Counted from the stretch's first letter, positions 16,705-25,425 are shown. The stretch is 64,000 nucleotides of DNA from Azospirillum agricola (GCF_017876095.1 NZ_JAGINM010000005.1:248001-312000), one strand, 5' to 3'. Notes: a model not told the origin generated them from the sequence alone. Numbers and translations are program-made.

Positions 16705-16977
16705 GGGTTCCTCCCAAACAGTGACGGTCGGCAGATCGCTCCATTTCTTTTGCACCGCACAAATCAAGCGTGGTCCGCCATCTGTGCCATGTGCTTGGTC
16801 CGATATGATAACCCGGCCTAAGACTTGCCGACACCCCCGCCAAGGTCATAGTGACTTCTTGGCAGGATTGAACGGACCGCCGCGCATCCCACCGTTCCTC
16901 ATTCCCCCCGATCCGGATCATTCCGCGCTCCACGGCGTTGGCCTTTCCATGGCAACGTCCACGCACCGGAGCGCCGC

Positions 16978-17298
16978 ATGCAGCCTGCCGAGATCGAACT
17001 GTCCGCCTGGGTTCTGCTGACCGTCGCGGGGGAGGATTACCTGATCGGCCACAGCGAGCAGACCGGCGCGGTGCTGCTGTCCGCGCCGCTGGTCGACCTC
17101 GATTCCGACGTCACGCCGCAATGGGCGGTGGCCGACGGCGGCACGCGCTACCGGCTGGCGCCCTCGAGGGGGCTGCGCAGCGAGAGCGACCGGCAGGAAG
17201 CCGCCGCCCTGCTCGCCGACTCCCTGGCCGCCTGGGGCATTCCCGACAGCGAGCGCGGCCCGGTCCTGCAACAGGTGTTCGGCTCCGCCGGGCCCTGA
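16978..17298 (+). CDS. Small hypothetical protein
   Basis: A 106-residue soluble acidic protein beginning MQPAEIELSAWVLLTVAGED. Alternating beta-rich segments in the first half suggest a small beta sheet; the C-terminal half is helical. A GGAGCG precedes the ATG at five bases. Not recognised. It stands 97 bases ahead of the DUF1289 gene on the same strand and may be co-transcribed. Confidence 0.55.
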   Translation: MQPAEIELSAWVLLTVAGEDYLIGHSEQTGAVLLSAPLVDLDSDVTPQWAVADGGTRYRLAPSRGLRSESDRQEAAALLADSLAAWGIPDSERGPVLQQVFGSAGP

Positions 17299-17394
17299 AG
17301 CGCCGTCACTTTCCGAAGGGCTGCCCTGCCGTTGCCGCGCGACCGCGCCGACGCAACATTCCCATCGGTCGGGACCAGCCGGGCGGAACACCCC

Positions 17395-17745
17395 ATGAGC
17401 AGCAAGGACACCAGAAACCCCTGCACCGGGCTATGCCGGTTCGACGCGGAGGGCGCCTGCCGGGGCTGCCGCCGCACCAAGGCGGAGGTGAAGGGCTGGA
17501 AACGCCTGTCCGACCCGGACAAGACGGCGATCAACCGGCGCATCCGGGCGCAGACCGCCGCGAAGGGCCCGGACGCGAAGGGCCCGGATACGAAGGAGCG
17601 GGACGCGAAGGGCCGCGACAAGCGCCTGCGCAAGCTCGACCGGAAGATCGGCAAGCTGGCGGCCCGGCTCGACGCCCTGCGGGCCGAGCGCGCAGCCCTG
17701 ACCGGCGCGGCGCCCGGCACGTCCGGCCCGCGTCCGGCGCCATAA
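17395..17745 (+). CDS. DUF1289 cysteine-cluster protein
   Basis: A 116-residue protein. The first 40 residues carry the DUF1289 signature: NPCTGLCRFD then GACRGCRRTKAEVKGW, with Cys10, Cys14, Cys22 and Cys25 placed to bind zinc or an Fe-S cluster. The remainder is a lysine/arginine-rich linker with the repeated KGPDAKGPDTKERDAKGRDK pattern, ending in a predicted coiled coil (LRKLDRKIGKLAARLDALRA). The start at 17395 fits the family, which begins just before the first cysteine; the frame extends to 17332. The cellular role of DUF1289 is unknown. Confidence 0.8.
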   Translation: MSSKDTRNPCTGLCRFDAEGACRGCRRTKAEVKGWKRLSDPDKTAINRRIRAQTAAKGPDAKGPDTKERDAKGRDKRLRKLDRKIGKLAARLDALRAERAALTGAAPGTSGPRPAP

Positions 17746-17817
17746 TCGGCTAAGCTCGGTCCACCCGCGGGGAATCGGCCTCCGGCGGGCACGGGTTTCG
17801 GAACGGCGAAAAAGAGA

Positions 17818-18408
17818 ATGTTCACTCTCAGGAAGAACGAGCGGTTCGGGCAGGAGATCAAGAAGAGCCGCTTCCTGGCCTCGGCGGGGCCGGTCGGGAC
17901 GGAGGAGGAGGCCCGCCGCTTCATCGCCGGGAACGGCAGCCAGGAGGCCGGCCACAATTGCTGGGCGTTCCGGATCGGCGACCTCCACCGCTTCAGCGAC
18001 GACGGCGAGCCCGGCGGCACGGCCGGCCGCCCGATCCTCCAGGCCATCGAGGGGCAGGAGTTCGACCGGGTGGCGGTGGTGGTCAGCCGCTGGTTCGGCG
18101 GCGTCCTCCTGGGAGCCGGCGGGCTGGTCCGCGCCTATGGCGGCACGGCGGCGGCCTGCCTGCGCGCCGCCGAACGGGAGCCGATCATCGCGTTCGCCAC
18201 CCTTTCCGTCACCTGCGCCTTCGCGGACGAGGCCAGGATCCGGGCGGGGCTCGGCGCCTTTCCGGCCACCCTCGTCGAAACCAGGGGGTTTTCGCCGGAC
18301 GGCGTGCGGCTTCGCGTCCGGACGCCCGAAGCCCGGCTGGACGATGCCATCCGGATGCTCACCGACATCTCGCGCGGCCAAGCGGACATCCGCCCCGGCG
18401 AGGGCTGA
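17818..18408 (+). CDS. YigZ/IMPACT family protein
   Basis: A 196-residue protein with the UPF0029 signature FSDDGEPGGTAGRPILQ at about 61-77 and a C-terminal DUF1949-type ferredoxin-like domain (ATLSVTCAFADEARIRAGLG onward). YigZ-like proteins resemble the N-terminus of eukaryotic IMPACT, a translation-control factor, and bind nucleic acid; the bacterial function is not settled. Its 3' end converges on the PepSY-reductase gene with a 34-base gap. Confidence 0.88.
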   Translation: MFTLRKNERFGQEIKKSRFLASAGPVGTEEEARRFIAGNGSQEAGHNCWAFRIGDLHRFSDDGEPGGTAGRPILQAIEGQEFDRVAVVVSRWFGGVLLGAGGLVRAYGGTAAACLRAAEREPIIAFATLSVTCAFADEARIRAGLGAFPATLVETRGFSPDGVRLRVRTPEARLDDAIRMLTDISRGQADIRPGEG

Positions 18409-18442
18409 CGGACAGGGCCCTTCCGCGCGGCGACACCTCCGG

Positions 18443-21100
18443 TCAGTAGACGTCGCGGCAGTAGAGCCCGTCCTCCGCCAGCCGGTCGAGGGCGTCGGCC
18501 CCGATCATCTCGCGCAGCACCTCCTCCACGGCCGGGGCCATGCCGGCGCGGCTGCCGCAGACATAGACCGCCGCCCCCGCCGCCAGCCAGTCGCGCAGTT
18601 GCCCCCCCGCCTGACGCAGCCGGTCCTGGACATAGGCCCGCTCGGCCCCGTCGCGGGAAAAGGCGAGGTCGAGCCGCGGCAGGTAGCCGTCCCGCTGCAA
18701 CGCCTCGATCTCGCTGCGGTAGTAGTAGTCGTGCCGGGCGGTGCGCTCGCCGAAGACCAGCCAGTTGCGCCGGTGCCCCCTCTGGCGCCGCGCGCGCAGA
18801 TGGGCGCGCAGGCCCGCCAGCCCGGTGCCGTTGCCGATCAGGATCAGCGGACGGTCGTCGGCCTGGGGATGGAAGGACCGGTTGCTGCGCAGACGCACGT
18901 CCACCATGCCGCCGATCTCCAGATGCTCGGTCAGCCAGCCCGACCCCAACCCCAGCCCGCCGCCCGGCAGGCGCACCTGACGGATCAGCAGATGCAGGCG
19001 GCCATCCTCGGGAACCGAGGCGATCGAGTAGTCGCGGCGGGGCAGCGCGGCGAGGCGGTCGGCCAGCGCCTGCGCCGGCCCGCCAGACGCCAGAGCCTCC
19101 ACCGGCGGCAACTGGCAGCGGGCGAGGCGGTCGGCCAGCCGTTCCGGCCCGTCCTCGCCAGCGACCATGGCCTCCCCCTCCAGCCCGCCGGCCGCCAGGA
19201 CGGCCGCCACGCGGTCGGGGGTGTTGCGCACCCGGATCTCGGCAATGTCGCCGGCGACCCAGTGCAGCCGCTCCCCGGCCGGCGGCTCCATTTCCAGATG
19301 ATAGGTGGGAAGGCCGGAGCTGTTCCGGTTGAGCAGACGCCGCTCGGCGAGCCGCCAGCGGCCGTGTGACGGGGGCGCCGGAACCGCCGGAACGGCCGGA
19401 ACGGCCGGAACGGCCGGAACCGCCGGAACGGCCGCGCCGCCGGTCATCGCCCCGAGACGGTCCCACCATCGGGCGAGGTCGGCCTCGGCCATCTCGTCGA
19501 CGGCGACGGCGGGAAACAGCGCCCGCGCCCCCTGCGCCAGCAGCCACGCCTCCAGCGCCAGCCCGAAGGCGCAATGCCGGGCGTACTGCCGGCTGCCCAG
19601 CGCCAGCACGCCGACGCGCAGGCCGCCCAGCGCGGCGGTTCCGCCCATCACCTTGCGGGCGAAGCCGCGGGCGCCGTCGGGCGGCTCGCCGTCGCCGTAG
19701 GTGCTGGCCACGAACAGGGCGCGGGCGCCGGGACGGGCGGCGTGCGCCTCCAGCGCCGGGATGTCCAGGGCGGACACCGGCTTGACCGTCGCCGTCAGGC
19801 CGGCGGCCCGCAACGCCGCCGCCGTCCGCCACGCCATCTGCTCCGCCCGGCCGGTCTGGCTGGCGTAGCCGATGAGCACGCACTCCCCCGCCTCCACGGA
19901 ACCGGCCGCCGCCAGGGCGCCGGCGGCGCGCCTGGCCGCGCGCTTCCGCCGGCGGCGGTCCAGGTACAGCATCCAGCCGGTCACCGCGAACAGCGGCATG
20001 GCGAAACTGGCCAGCATCATCAGGACGAGGCCGACGGTGCCGAAATACTCGCCCGAATGCAGGACGAAGACGCTGCGCATCAGCTTCTGCCCGGCCGGCA
20101 GATCGTCGTACCGGCTGTGGGCGGCCGGCGCCAGCGTCCGGCCGTCCAGGGTCAGCGTGTTGCCGGCGCGCGGGTGGGCCGGATCGGCGGGAAGATAGGA
20201 GATCTGGACGGGTTGGCCGCCGCCCGCCAGCCGGACGGTCGCCGTGCCGTAGCCTTCCGGCACCGCGCGGACGAAGGCGGCCCAGATCGCCGGAACGTCC
20301 GGCGGAGCCGGCGGCCGGGCGGCCCGCTCGCCGCCCCGCTCCCCGCCCCGTTCACCACCTTGACCGCCGCCCTGGCCGCCGCCCTGCGGGGGCCGCTGGA
20401 CGGCGGGCGTTCCGGTCAGCGCCATCAGGCCGTCGCGGTACCAGCCGTAGGACCAGTGGAGGCCGGTCAGGCTGGCCAGCAGGTAGAACAGCAGCGCCCA
20501 GGTGCCCAGCACCGCGTGCAGGCTCCACAGGAAGCCGCGCCCCTTCTGCCGGCGGTCGAGCGTCAGCCATGTCCGCAGGCTGCCCGGCCGGCGCGGCCAG
20601 CGCAGGTACAGCCCCGACAGGCTGAGCACGATCAGCGCGATGGTGGACGCCCCCACCAGATGCTTGCCGACATCGCCGGCCAGCAGCCAGCGGTGAAGCT
20701 GCATGATGGTGCGGAAGGTCTCCTGCCCGGACGGAGGCGGAAGCAGCGCGCCGCTGTAGGGATCGACCTGCCGGTTCTCCCCGCGCGGCTGGCGCCCGCC
20801 CTGCCCGGCGGCTCCCGGCGGCGGCGCGAAGGTGACGACGGCCGGTTCCGTGGGGTCGGCGCTGACGCGCAGCGCGGCGATGCCGCGATCGGGGTTGTTG
20901 CGCGCCACCCGCTCATACAGGTCGGGAAGCGCCAGCGTGCCCTGCGGACGCGCGGCGACGCTCAGCACCCCCGGATTGAGCAGGCGGAGAAGATCGTCCT
21001 CGAAGGACAGCAGCGCCCCGGTGACGCCGACCACGCACAGGATCGTTCCGGCGGTGATGCCCAGCAGCCAATGAAGCTGAAACCAGAACCATTTCAACAT
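18443..21100 (-). CDS. PepSY membrane - flavodoxin - FNR reductase fusion (probable ferrisiderophore reductase)
   Basis: An 885-residue, three-part protein. The N-terminal half is a PepSY-associated membrane region (helices near 5-30, about 160-185, 205-230, 345-370; HRWLL and SLHAVLGTWALL bear conserved histidines). A flavodoxin domain begins at VLIGYASQTGRAEQMAWRT, about 420, and an FNR-like FAD/NAD domain follows (RDYSIASVP, LILIGNGTGLAGLRAHL, YVCGSRAGMAPAVEEVL). It would pass electrons from NADPH through FAD and FMN across the inner membrane, most likely to ferric siderophore in the periplasm. Six 9-base units encode (VPA)n between the flavin domains. ATG 21100 (MLKWFWFQLHWLLG) starts the first helix. 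An Irr-like box lies upstream. Confidence 0.85.
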   Translation of the reverse strand: MLKWFWFQLHWLLGITAGTILCVVGVTGALLSFEDDLLRLLNPGVLSVAARPQGTLALPDLYERVARNNPDRGIAALRVSADPTEPAVVTFAPPPGAAGQGGRQPRGENRQVDPYSGALLPPPSGQETFRTIMQLHRWLLAGDVGKHLVGASTIALIVLSLSGLYLRWPRRPGSLRTWLTLDRRQKGRGFLWSLHAVLGTWALLFYLLASLTGLHWSYGWYRDGLMALTGTPAVQRPPQGGGQGGGQGGERGGERGGERAARPPAPPDVPAIWAAFVRAVPEGYGTATVRLAGGGQPVQISYLPADPAHPRAGNTLTLDGRTLAPAAHSRYDDLPAGQKLMRSVFVLHSGEYFGTVGLVLMMLASFAMPLFAVTGWMLYLDRRRRKRAARRAAGALAAAGSVEAGECVLIGYASQTGRAEQMAWRTAAALRAAGLTATVKPVSALDIPALEAHAARPGARALFVASTYGDGEPPDGARGFARKVMGGTAALGGLRVGVLALGSRQYARHCAFGLALEAWLLAQGARALFPAVAVDEMAEADLARWWDRLGAMTGGAAVPAVPAVPAVPAVPAVPAPPSHGRWRLAERRLLNRNSSGLPTYHLEMEPPAGERLHWVAGDIAEIRVRNTPDRVAAVLAAGGLEGEAMVAGEDGPERLADRLARCQLPPVEALASGGPAQALADRLAALPRRDYSIASVPEDGRLHLLIRQVRLPGGGLGLGSGWLTEHLEIGGMVDVRLRSNRSFHPQADDRPLILIGNGTGLAGLRAHLRARRQRGHRRNWLVFGERTARHDYYYRSEIEALQRDGYLPRLDLAFSRDGAERAYVQDRLRQAGGQLRDWLAAGAAVYVCGSRAGMAPAVEEVLREMIGADALDRLAEDGLYCRDVY
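19381..19434. repeat. Six tandem 9-base units inside the reductase gene
   Basis: Units GAACGGCCG or GAACCGCCG repeat six times without interruption. They encode a Val-Pro-Ala linker between the flavodoxin and FNR domains. The unit length is a multiple of three, so copy-number change would alter only linker length. Confidence 0.85.
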
Positions 21101-21273
21101 GAGGAATTCCGTCGAAGGAAAGCTGGAACCGGCAATTCCGACGGCGGGCGCATGGATGGCCGGCCCCCGGATGACGACACGCGAAGACGGATGGGGTTTG
21201 GCCGCTCCAGGGACCGTGGCAGTCACGGGACTCCTTTTAGCAACCGACCCGTGGTGCCGTTCAACGGCAATAA

Positions 21274-21290
21274 TTCAGAATGATTCTAAA
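21274..21290 (-). promoter_or_regulatory. Irr-box-like (ICE) motif
   Basis: TTCAGAA, three bases, TTCTAAA matches at 13 of 14 arm positions the iron-control element bound by Irr in alphaproteobacteria (TTTAGAA-N3-TTCTAAA as I recall it). It lies 174 bases upstream of the PepSY-reductase start. Iron control of that gene follows if the site is real. Confidence 0.55.
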
Positions 21291-21510
21291 TCATGGAGCC
21301 ACGGCCCCTTCCCCGATGCGGCCGAAGCCGGCCGGAGGTCCGCCGCCGCCGGAGCGGCGGCGCGCGGAGCGGACGGGCCGGGGCTCCCCTGATTGGGAAA
21401 TTCGTGTTTTCTTTCAATCATCAAGCCGGGCGCCCCGGCATCCCGGCCTGCGCGATCCAGCCCGGCGTCATGGCACGGGACAGCGGCCTGTGACGCGCAA
21501 GACACACAGA

Positions 21511-21530
21511 GAATAATAATCACTCGCATA
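21511..21530. promoter_or_regulatory. Fur-box-like AT-rich site without an adjacent iron gene
   Basis: The run GAATAATAATCACTCGCATA resembles the Fur site upstream of the TonB receptor at 38858 (both contain ATAATCA, one base, TCGCAT). It lies 411 bases from the reductase start and the gene to its right faces away. It may mark a lost receptor gene or a distal promoter. Confidence 0.35.
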
Positions 21531-21612
21531 TTCTACCCCCCTTGGGAGAGGGGAGCGAAGGGGTCCCGGCTGCGCGACCGACGGGCACCGGCCGATACCG
21601 GGACAGGCCGCT

Positions 21613-21651
21613 GGGACAGGGTGCCGGGACAGGGTGCCGGGACAGGGCGCC
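21613..21651. repeat. Three 13-base tandem units
   Basis: GGGACAGGGTGCC occurs twice exactly and a third time with one change, just downstream of the ABC-F stop codon. Degenerate half-copies precede it. Noncoding minisatellite. Confidence 0.8.
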
Positions 21652-21657
21652 GGCGGG

Positions 21658-23256
21658 CTACGCGCCCGCCCGCTCCGGCGGGGAAAGATCCAGCCGCCGC
21701 TGAATCCCCGCCCTAGCAAGGAACGTCTCATCGTGGCTGACCAGCAGAAGCGCGCCGTCATAGGCGGCCAGCCCCGCCTCGATGGCCTCGATCGAATCGA
21801 TGTCCAGATGGTTGGTCGGCTCGTCGAGAATGAGCAGCGACGGCGGCTCCGCCCCGCCCAGCACGCAGGCGAGGCCGGCGCGCAGCGCCTGCCCGCCGCT
21901 CAGCGTGCCGACCCGCTGGAGGGCCGCGTCGGCCCGGAACAGGAAGCTGGCGAGGGTGGCGCGGCAGGCGTTCTCGGTCGCGCCGGGGTTGAGCCGCAGG
22001 AAGTTGTCGCGGATCGACGTCTCGGGATCGAGGATGCCGACGCTCTGGTCCAGCATGGCGAAGCCCACGGCGACCGACACCGTTCCCCGGATGGGCGCGA
22101 GCTGGCCGGCGATCAGCCTCAGCAGCGTCGTCTTGCCCGATCCGTTCGGCCCGACGACGGCGACGCGCTCCGGCCCGACCATGGACAGGGAGAGATCGCG
22201 GATGAGCGGACGGCCGGCGTCATGGCCCGCCGTGACACCCTCCAGCCTCAGCACCGTCCGGTTCGCCGGAAGCCCGGTCGGCGGCAGCGTCACCGCCATA
22301 TCCTTCAGGATTTCGATGCGGGCCTGCGCCGCCGCCACCGCCGTCCGCGCCTCCGCCCTCTGGCGCTCGGCCAGCCGGACGCCCTCGCCCCGGCTCGCCT
22401 CGGCGTTGCTCCGGCGGGCGCCCAGGAGGATGCGGGGGGTGCCGCCGCGCGCGCCGGCCCGCGCCCCGGCGCCGTCGCGGCGGTCCTGCCGCTCGGTCGC
22501 GCGCTGCGCCTTGCGGTCGATCTCCGCCGCCGCCTTCTCCGCATGGGCCAGATCCTGCGCCGCCGCCGCCAGCTCGGCCGCCTTGCGCTCGCGATACAGG
22601 GTCCAGTTGCCGCCGTAGCGCGCGGCCCCCAGGGTGCTCAGCTCGACGATCGCGTCCATGTGGTCGAGAAGCTCGCGATCGTGGCTGACGACGATCGCGC
22701 CCGCGCGCCAGCCGGCGAGAAGCGCCATCACCGCCTCCCGGCCGGGCCGGTCGAGATTGTTGGTCGGCTCGTCGAGCAGCAGGAAATCCGGTTCGGCGAA
22801 GACCGCCGCGGCAAGGCTGGCGCGCGTCCTCTGGCCGCCCGACAGCTGCGCCAGCCGCGTGTCGGGCCGGGCGTCGAGTCCGACCCGCGCCAGCGCGGCG
22901 GCGATGCGCTCCTCCAGCGTCCAGTCGGCGTCGGCCAGCTCCTCTACCCCCGCCTCGCCGGCCTCGGCCCGGCGCAGGATGGCCAGCGCATCGCCCACCC
23001 CGAACAGGTCGGCCAGGGTTTCCCGCTCGCCGAACCGGACCGTCTGCTTCAGCCGGCCGAGCGTGCCGCTCACCGAGACGCCGCCGCCGAGCGGCTGGAG
23101 TTCCCCGGCGACGAGCCTCAGCAGCGTGGTCTTGCCGACCCCGTTGCGCCCGACCAGCCCCACGCGCTCCCGCCCGAACGCGATGTCGAGACCGGACAGG
23201 ACGCCCTGGCCGTCGGGGGTGGACCAGGAGAGCTTGGACAGGGTGATGGAGGCCAT
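21658..23256 (-). CDS. ABC-F family ATPase
   Basis: A 532-residue soluble protein with two ABC cassettes and no membrane segment. First cassette: Walker A GRNGVGKTT near 36, signature LSGGQRTRA, Walker B LLLDEPTNNLD. Second: GPNGSGKTT, LSGGQALRA, LILDEPTNHLD. A charged, arginine/alanine-rich linker separates them. ABC-F proteins act on the ribosome, either as translation factors or as protectors against antibiotics. The divergent TetR gene and the perfect palindrome between them suggest drug-inducible expression, favouring a resistance-type role; that is inference. Start at 23256 (MASITLSKLSWS) begins the fold; the open frame to 23292 overlaps the operator. Confidence 0.9.
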   Translation of the reverse strand: MASITLSKLSWSTPDGQGVLSGLDIAFGRERVGLVGRNGVGKTTLLRLVAGELQPLGGGVSVSGTLGRLKQTVRFGERETLADLFGVGDALAILRRAEAGEAGVEELADADWTLEERIAAALARVGLDARPDTRLAQLSGGQRTRASLAAAVFAEPDFLLLDEPTNNLDRPGREAVMALLAGWRAGAIVVSHDRELLDHMDAIVELSTLGAARYGGNWTLYRERKAAELAAAAQDLAHAEKAAAEIDRKAQRATERQDRRDGAGARAGARGGTPRILLGARRSNAEASRGEGVRLAERQRAEARTAVAAAQARIEILKDMAVTLPPTGLPANRTVLRLEGVTAGHDAGRPLIRDLSLSMVGPERVAVVGPNGSGKTTLLRLIAGQLAPIRGTVSVAVGFAMLDQSVGILDPETSIRDNFLRLNPGATENACRATLASFLFRADAALQRVGTLSGGQALRAGLACVLGGAEPPSLLILDEPTNHLDIDSIEAIEAGLAAYDGALLLVSHDETFLARAGIQRRLDLSPPERAGA

Positions 23257-23281
23257 GCCTGGGGAACCTTGTTGAAACGGC

Positions 23282-23309
23282 GATATCAGCACGGTATCGT
23301 GCTGATATC
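23282..23309. promoter_or_regulatory. Perfect palindromic operator, TetR type
   Basis: Arms GATATCAGCACG (23282-23293) and CGTGCTGATATC (23298-23309) are perfect over 12 bases around a GTAT centre. The site lies 26 bases before the ABC-F start and 52 bases before the TetR start, as expected for a repressor controlling both divergent genes. Confidence 0.8.
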
Positions 23310-23360
23310 AGACGCCGGCGGAAAACTCAACCGGCTTGGACGGTCGCGAAGGGAGCTTGG

Positions 23361-24032
23361 ATGGAAACCGGCGGACGCAAGCCCGGCGGACGGCCGACCA
23401 GGGAGCAGGCCGCCGCTCTCGGCGCGCGGCTGCTCGACGGCGCGCGGTCCGTCTTCTGCCGGAAGGGCGTTTCCGGCAGCTCGCTCGAGGAGATCGCCTT
23501 CGAACTCGGCGTGTCCAAGCACACCCTCTACCGCCGCTACCCCAACAAGGCGGCGTTGCTCGACGCGGTGGTCGAGCGCGACATCGGCCGGTTCCGCCAC
23601 GCCCTGTCCGCCGCCGCCGCCGCCGCCAATGACGGGGCCGGCGACGGGGCCGGTGACGGGGCCGGACCGCTGGAGGCGCTGCGGCGTACGGCGCTTCGCT
23701 ACGCCGAGATCGGATCGGCGCGCGATTACGCGGCCTTCTATCTCTCGCTCAACGCCGAGGCCGCCCTCTCCGCCAGCCTCCGCGCGCGGCTGGCGGAATG
23801 GTCGCGGGCGGCGCTGGAGCCCCTGGCCGGGGCCGTCGCCGCCGCGCAGGCGGCGGGCGCCCTCCGGCCCGGCGATGCCCTGGCGGTCTGCGGAATCCTC
23901 GTGGATCTTCTGGAGGGCGCCAACAACCGGGTCCGCCTCGGCGACGGGGCATCGGGCGATGCGCCCTGCCTCGAACGGCTGTTCGACGAACGCTGGACCG
24001 TCTTCACCGCCGCCATGGGCGGGCGCGGCTGA
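23361..24032 (+). CDS. TetR family transcriptional regulator
   Basis: A 223-residue repressor. The N-terminal HTH is clear (SLEEIAFELGVSKHTLYRRY, about 49-68) and preceded by basic residues. The C-terminal ligand domain is alanine-rich, and a short DGAG triplicate (12-base tandem units at about 23631-23666) lies at the junction. It is divergent from the ABC-F ATPase across a perfect 12-bp palindrome, its likely operator. The ligand is unknown; an antibiotic or toxic compound is the usual case. Confidence 0.88.
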   Translation: METGGRKPGGRPTREQAAALGARLLDGARSVFCRKGVSGSSLEEIAFELGVSKHTLYRRYPNKAALLDAVVERDIGRFRHALSAAAAAANDGAGDGAGDGAGPLEALRRTALRYAEIGSARDYAAFYLSLNAEAALSASLRARLAEWSRAALEPLAGAVAAAQAAGALRPGDALAVCGILVDLLEGANNRVRLGDGASGDAPCLERLFDERWTVFTAAMGGRG

Positions 24033-24223
24033 TCCCGCCCGCCGCCGGCCCCGCTTGGCCCCTGCGCTTGGATCATGCCCGGCCCCGCATATGCCCGGGC
24101 ACGAGCGCGCTCCCCCGCCTCGGGCGACGATCACGGCCACGCCTTCCGGCGCCGCGGGAAGCAGCGGCCCGCTTGTCCAAGGTCAAGTCGCCGGGGAAAG
24201 GCGCGGGTTAGGGTTCGGCCGTC

Positions 24224-25315
24224 ATGCCTTCCCCTTCGCAGACCGAGCCACTTCGGGATAGACCCGCCATGATGACGAAAGCCGACCCGATGACCGCCAT
24301 GACCGCGCGCCCGCAACAGGGTCCGTCCTGGAACCGGAGGATGGTTCCCTTCATGGCGGCCTCGATGGGGTTCCTGTTCCTGAGCTTCCTGCTCGTCAGC
24401 TTCCACGCGTGGTTCTACACCGACGCCGCGGTGCAGGCGGCACGGATCGGAGCGCTCCGCTCCCTTCTCGTCGCCGACGAGCCCGCGACGCCGTCTCCGG
24501 ATCTGGCCGGGCGCGTCGTCCATGCGCGGGGCGTGGCGGTGGCCGGGCAGCCGGTTTCCGACACCGGCATGGGAATCGCCTTCGAGGGGACGCTCGCCGT
24601 CCAGCGCGTCGTGGAACGGTTCCGTGGCGGGCGGAAGGGCAGCCTGACCCCGGACGAGACGCGCCATCTTGCGTCTCCCGGAGCGCATCTCGGCGGGTGG
24701 TCGCTGACGGAGCCGCTCCTGGCCGCCGATCCCTCGGCCCTGGAGCCGCTGCGGCCGGGCGTGGATTTCCGCCCGCCGCCGGGCATGCGGATCTCGGAGA
24801 GCGACCCCTTCGGCGCCTACCAGACGAGCCGCCCCGAGACCCCGGCTTCCGACCCGGCGACGCGTCTGACCGACGGCGACCGGCGGTTGACGTACAGGGC
24901 GCTGCGCGACGGCCCGTTGAGCGTGATCGCCGCGGTCGACGGGACGGGCCGCAAACTGGTGCCGGTCCGCATCGACGGGGACAAGGTGGCGCTGCTGGCC
25001 GGCGGGACCGTCGACGCCGCGACCATGGTCGCCGGTTCCCTCAAGGAGGCCAACGCCACCCGTCTCACGGTGACGCTGTGGGCGCTCGCCGCCGGCTGGG
25101 TGCTGTTCATGATCCCGGCGCTCTGGACGCCGATACCCCGCCGGATCGCCCTGACGATCGTCCCGCTGGCCGGGATCGCCGCGACGCTTGGCGCGGCCAT
25201 GGCGGCGGCCGTGCCGGGCGGCATCGGCGGCAGCTTCGTCGCGGGACAGACGGGGGTGATCCTCTATGTGCTGGCGCTCGCGCTCCTCGCCCGCCGGCGG
25301 AACTCCCCGGACTGA
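24224..25315 (+). CDS. TMEM43 family membrane protein
   Basis: A 363-residue protein with one N-terminal membrane segment (about 43-62, MAASMGFLFLSFLLVSFHAW), a large extracytoplasmic region (about 65-285) and three C-terminal segments (about 285-360, ending in the basic ARRRNSPD). This layout and the motif GVDFRPPPGMRISESDPFGAY fit the TMEM43/DUF1625 family, conserved from bacteria to humans but of unclear function. The first 15-20 residues may not be translated: an in-frame ATG at 24269 (MMTKADPMTAM) has GGGATAG upstream. No operon partner is obvious. Confidence 0.75.
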   Translation: MPSPSQTEPLRDRPAMMTKADPMTAMTARPQQGPSWNRRMVPFMAASMGFLFLSFLLVSFHAWFYTDAAVQAARIGALRSLLVADEPATPSPDLAGRVVHARGVAVAGQPVSDTGMGIAFEGTLAVQRVVERFRGGRKGSLTPDETRHLASPGAHLGGWSLTEPLLAADPSALEPLRPGVDFRPPPGMRISESDPFGAYQTSRPETPASDPATRLTDGDRRLTYRALRDGPLSVIAAVDGTGRKLVPVRIDGDKVALLAGGTVDAATMVAGSLKEANATRLTVTLWALAAGWVLFMIPALWTPIPRRIALTIVPLAGIAATLGAAMAAAVPGGIGGSFVAGQTGVILYVLALALLARRRNSPD

Positions 25316-25342
25316 GCCGAAGGCGGGCCGGCAGCGCCATCC

Positions 25343-25383
25343 TTGATTTCGATCAACGAGATCCGCTGGCCATGGTGTAGAAT
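25343..25383 (+). promoter_or_regulatory. FNR/FixK-dependent promoter
   Basis: TTGAT-TTCG-ATCAA (25343-25356) is a perfect FNR/Anr/FixK box. A -10 hexamer TAGAAT stands at 25378-25383, putting the start near 25390 and the box centre about 41 bases upstream, the classical position for activation by FNR-type proteins. It precedes the exported metal-protein gene and DUF411 gene. Confidence 0.8.
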
Positions 25384-25425
25384 GGCACCGTCTTGCGGTC
25401 CTTCCGGGACCAGTGGGTTTGTGGG

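Larger units (their letters stand above)
21101..21657. other. Intergenic region with iron-type sites and tandem repeat
   Basis: No supported gene lies between the reductase and ABC-F genes. The stretch holds the Irr-like box (21274-21290), a second Fur-like AT-rich site (21511-21530) and a 13-base tandem repeat (21613-21651). Short open frames on the plus strand look like GC-driven shadows. Confidence 0.5.

Noticed and set aside
19381..19434. Possible CRISPR-like repeat array
   Set aside because: Units are 9 bases, contiguous and without spacers, and encode a Val-Pro-Ala linker.
21393..21716. Plus-strand open frames between the reductase and ABC-F genes
   Set aside because: They cross the tandem repeat and the ABC-F coding region and have no recognised domain.
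24170..24200. Possible MerR-type metal promoter before the TMEM43-like gene (CTTG...CAAG elements)
   Set aside because: Spacing and arms do not match the usual MerR operator, and no regulator is nearby.
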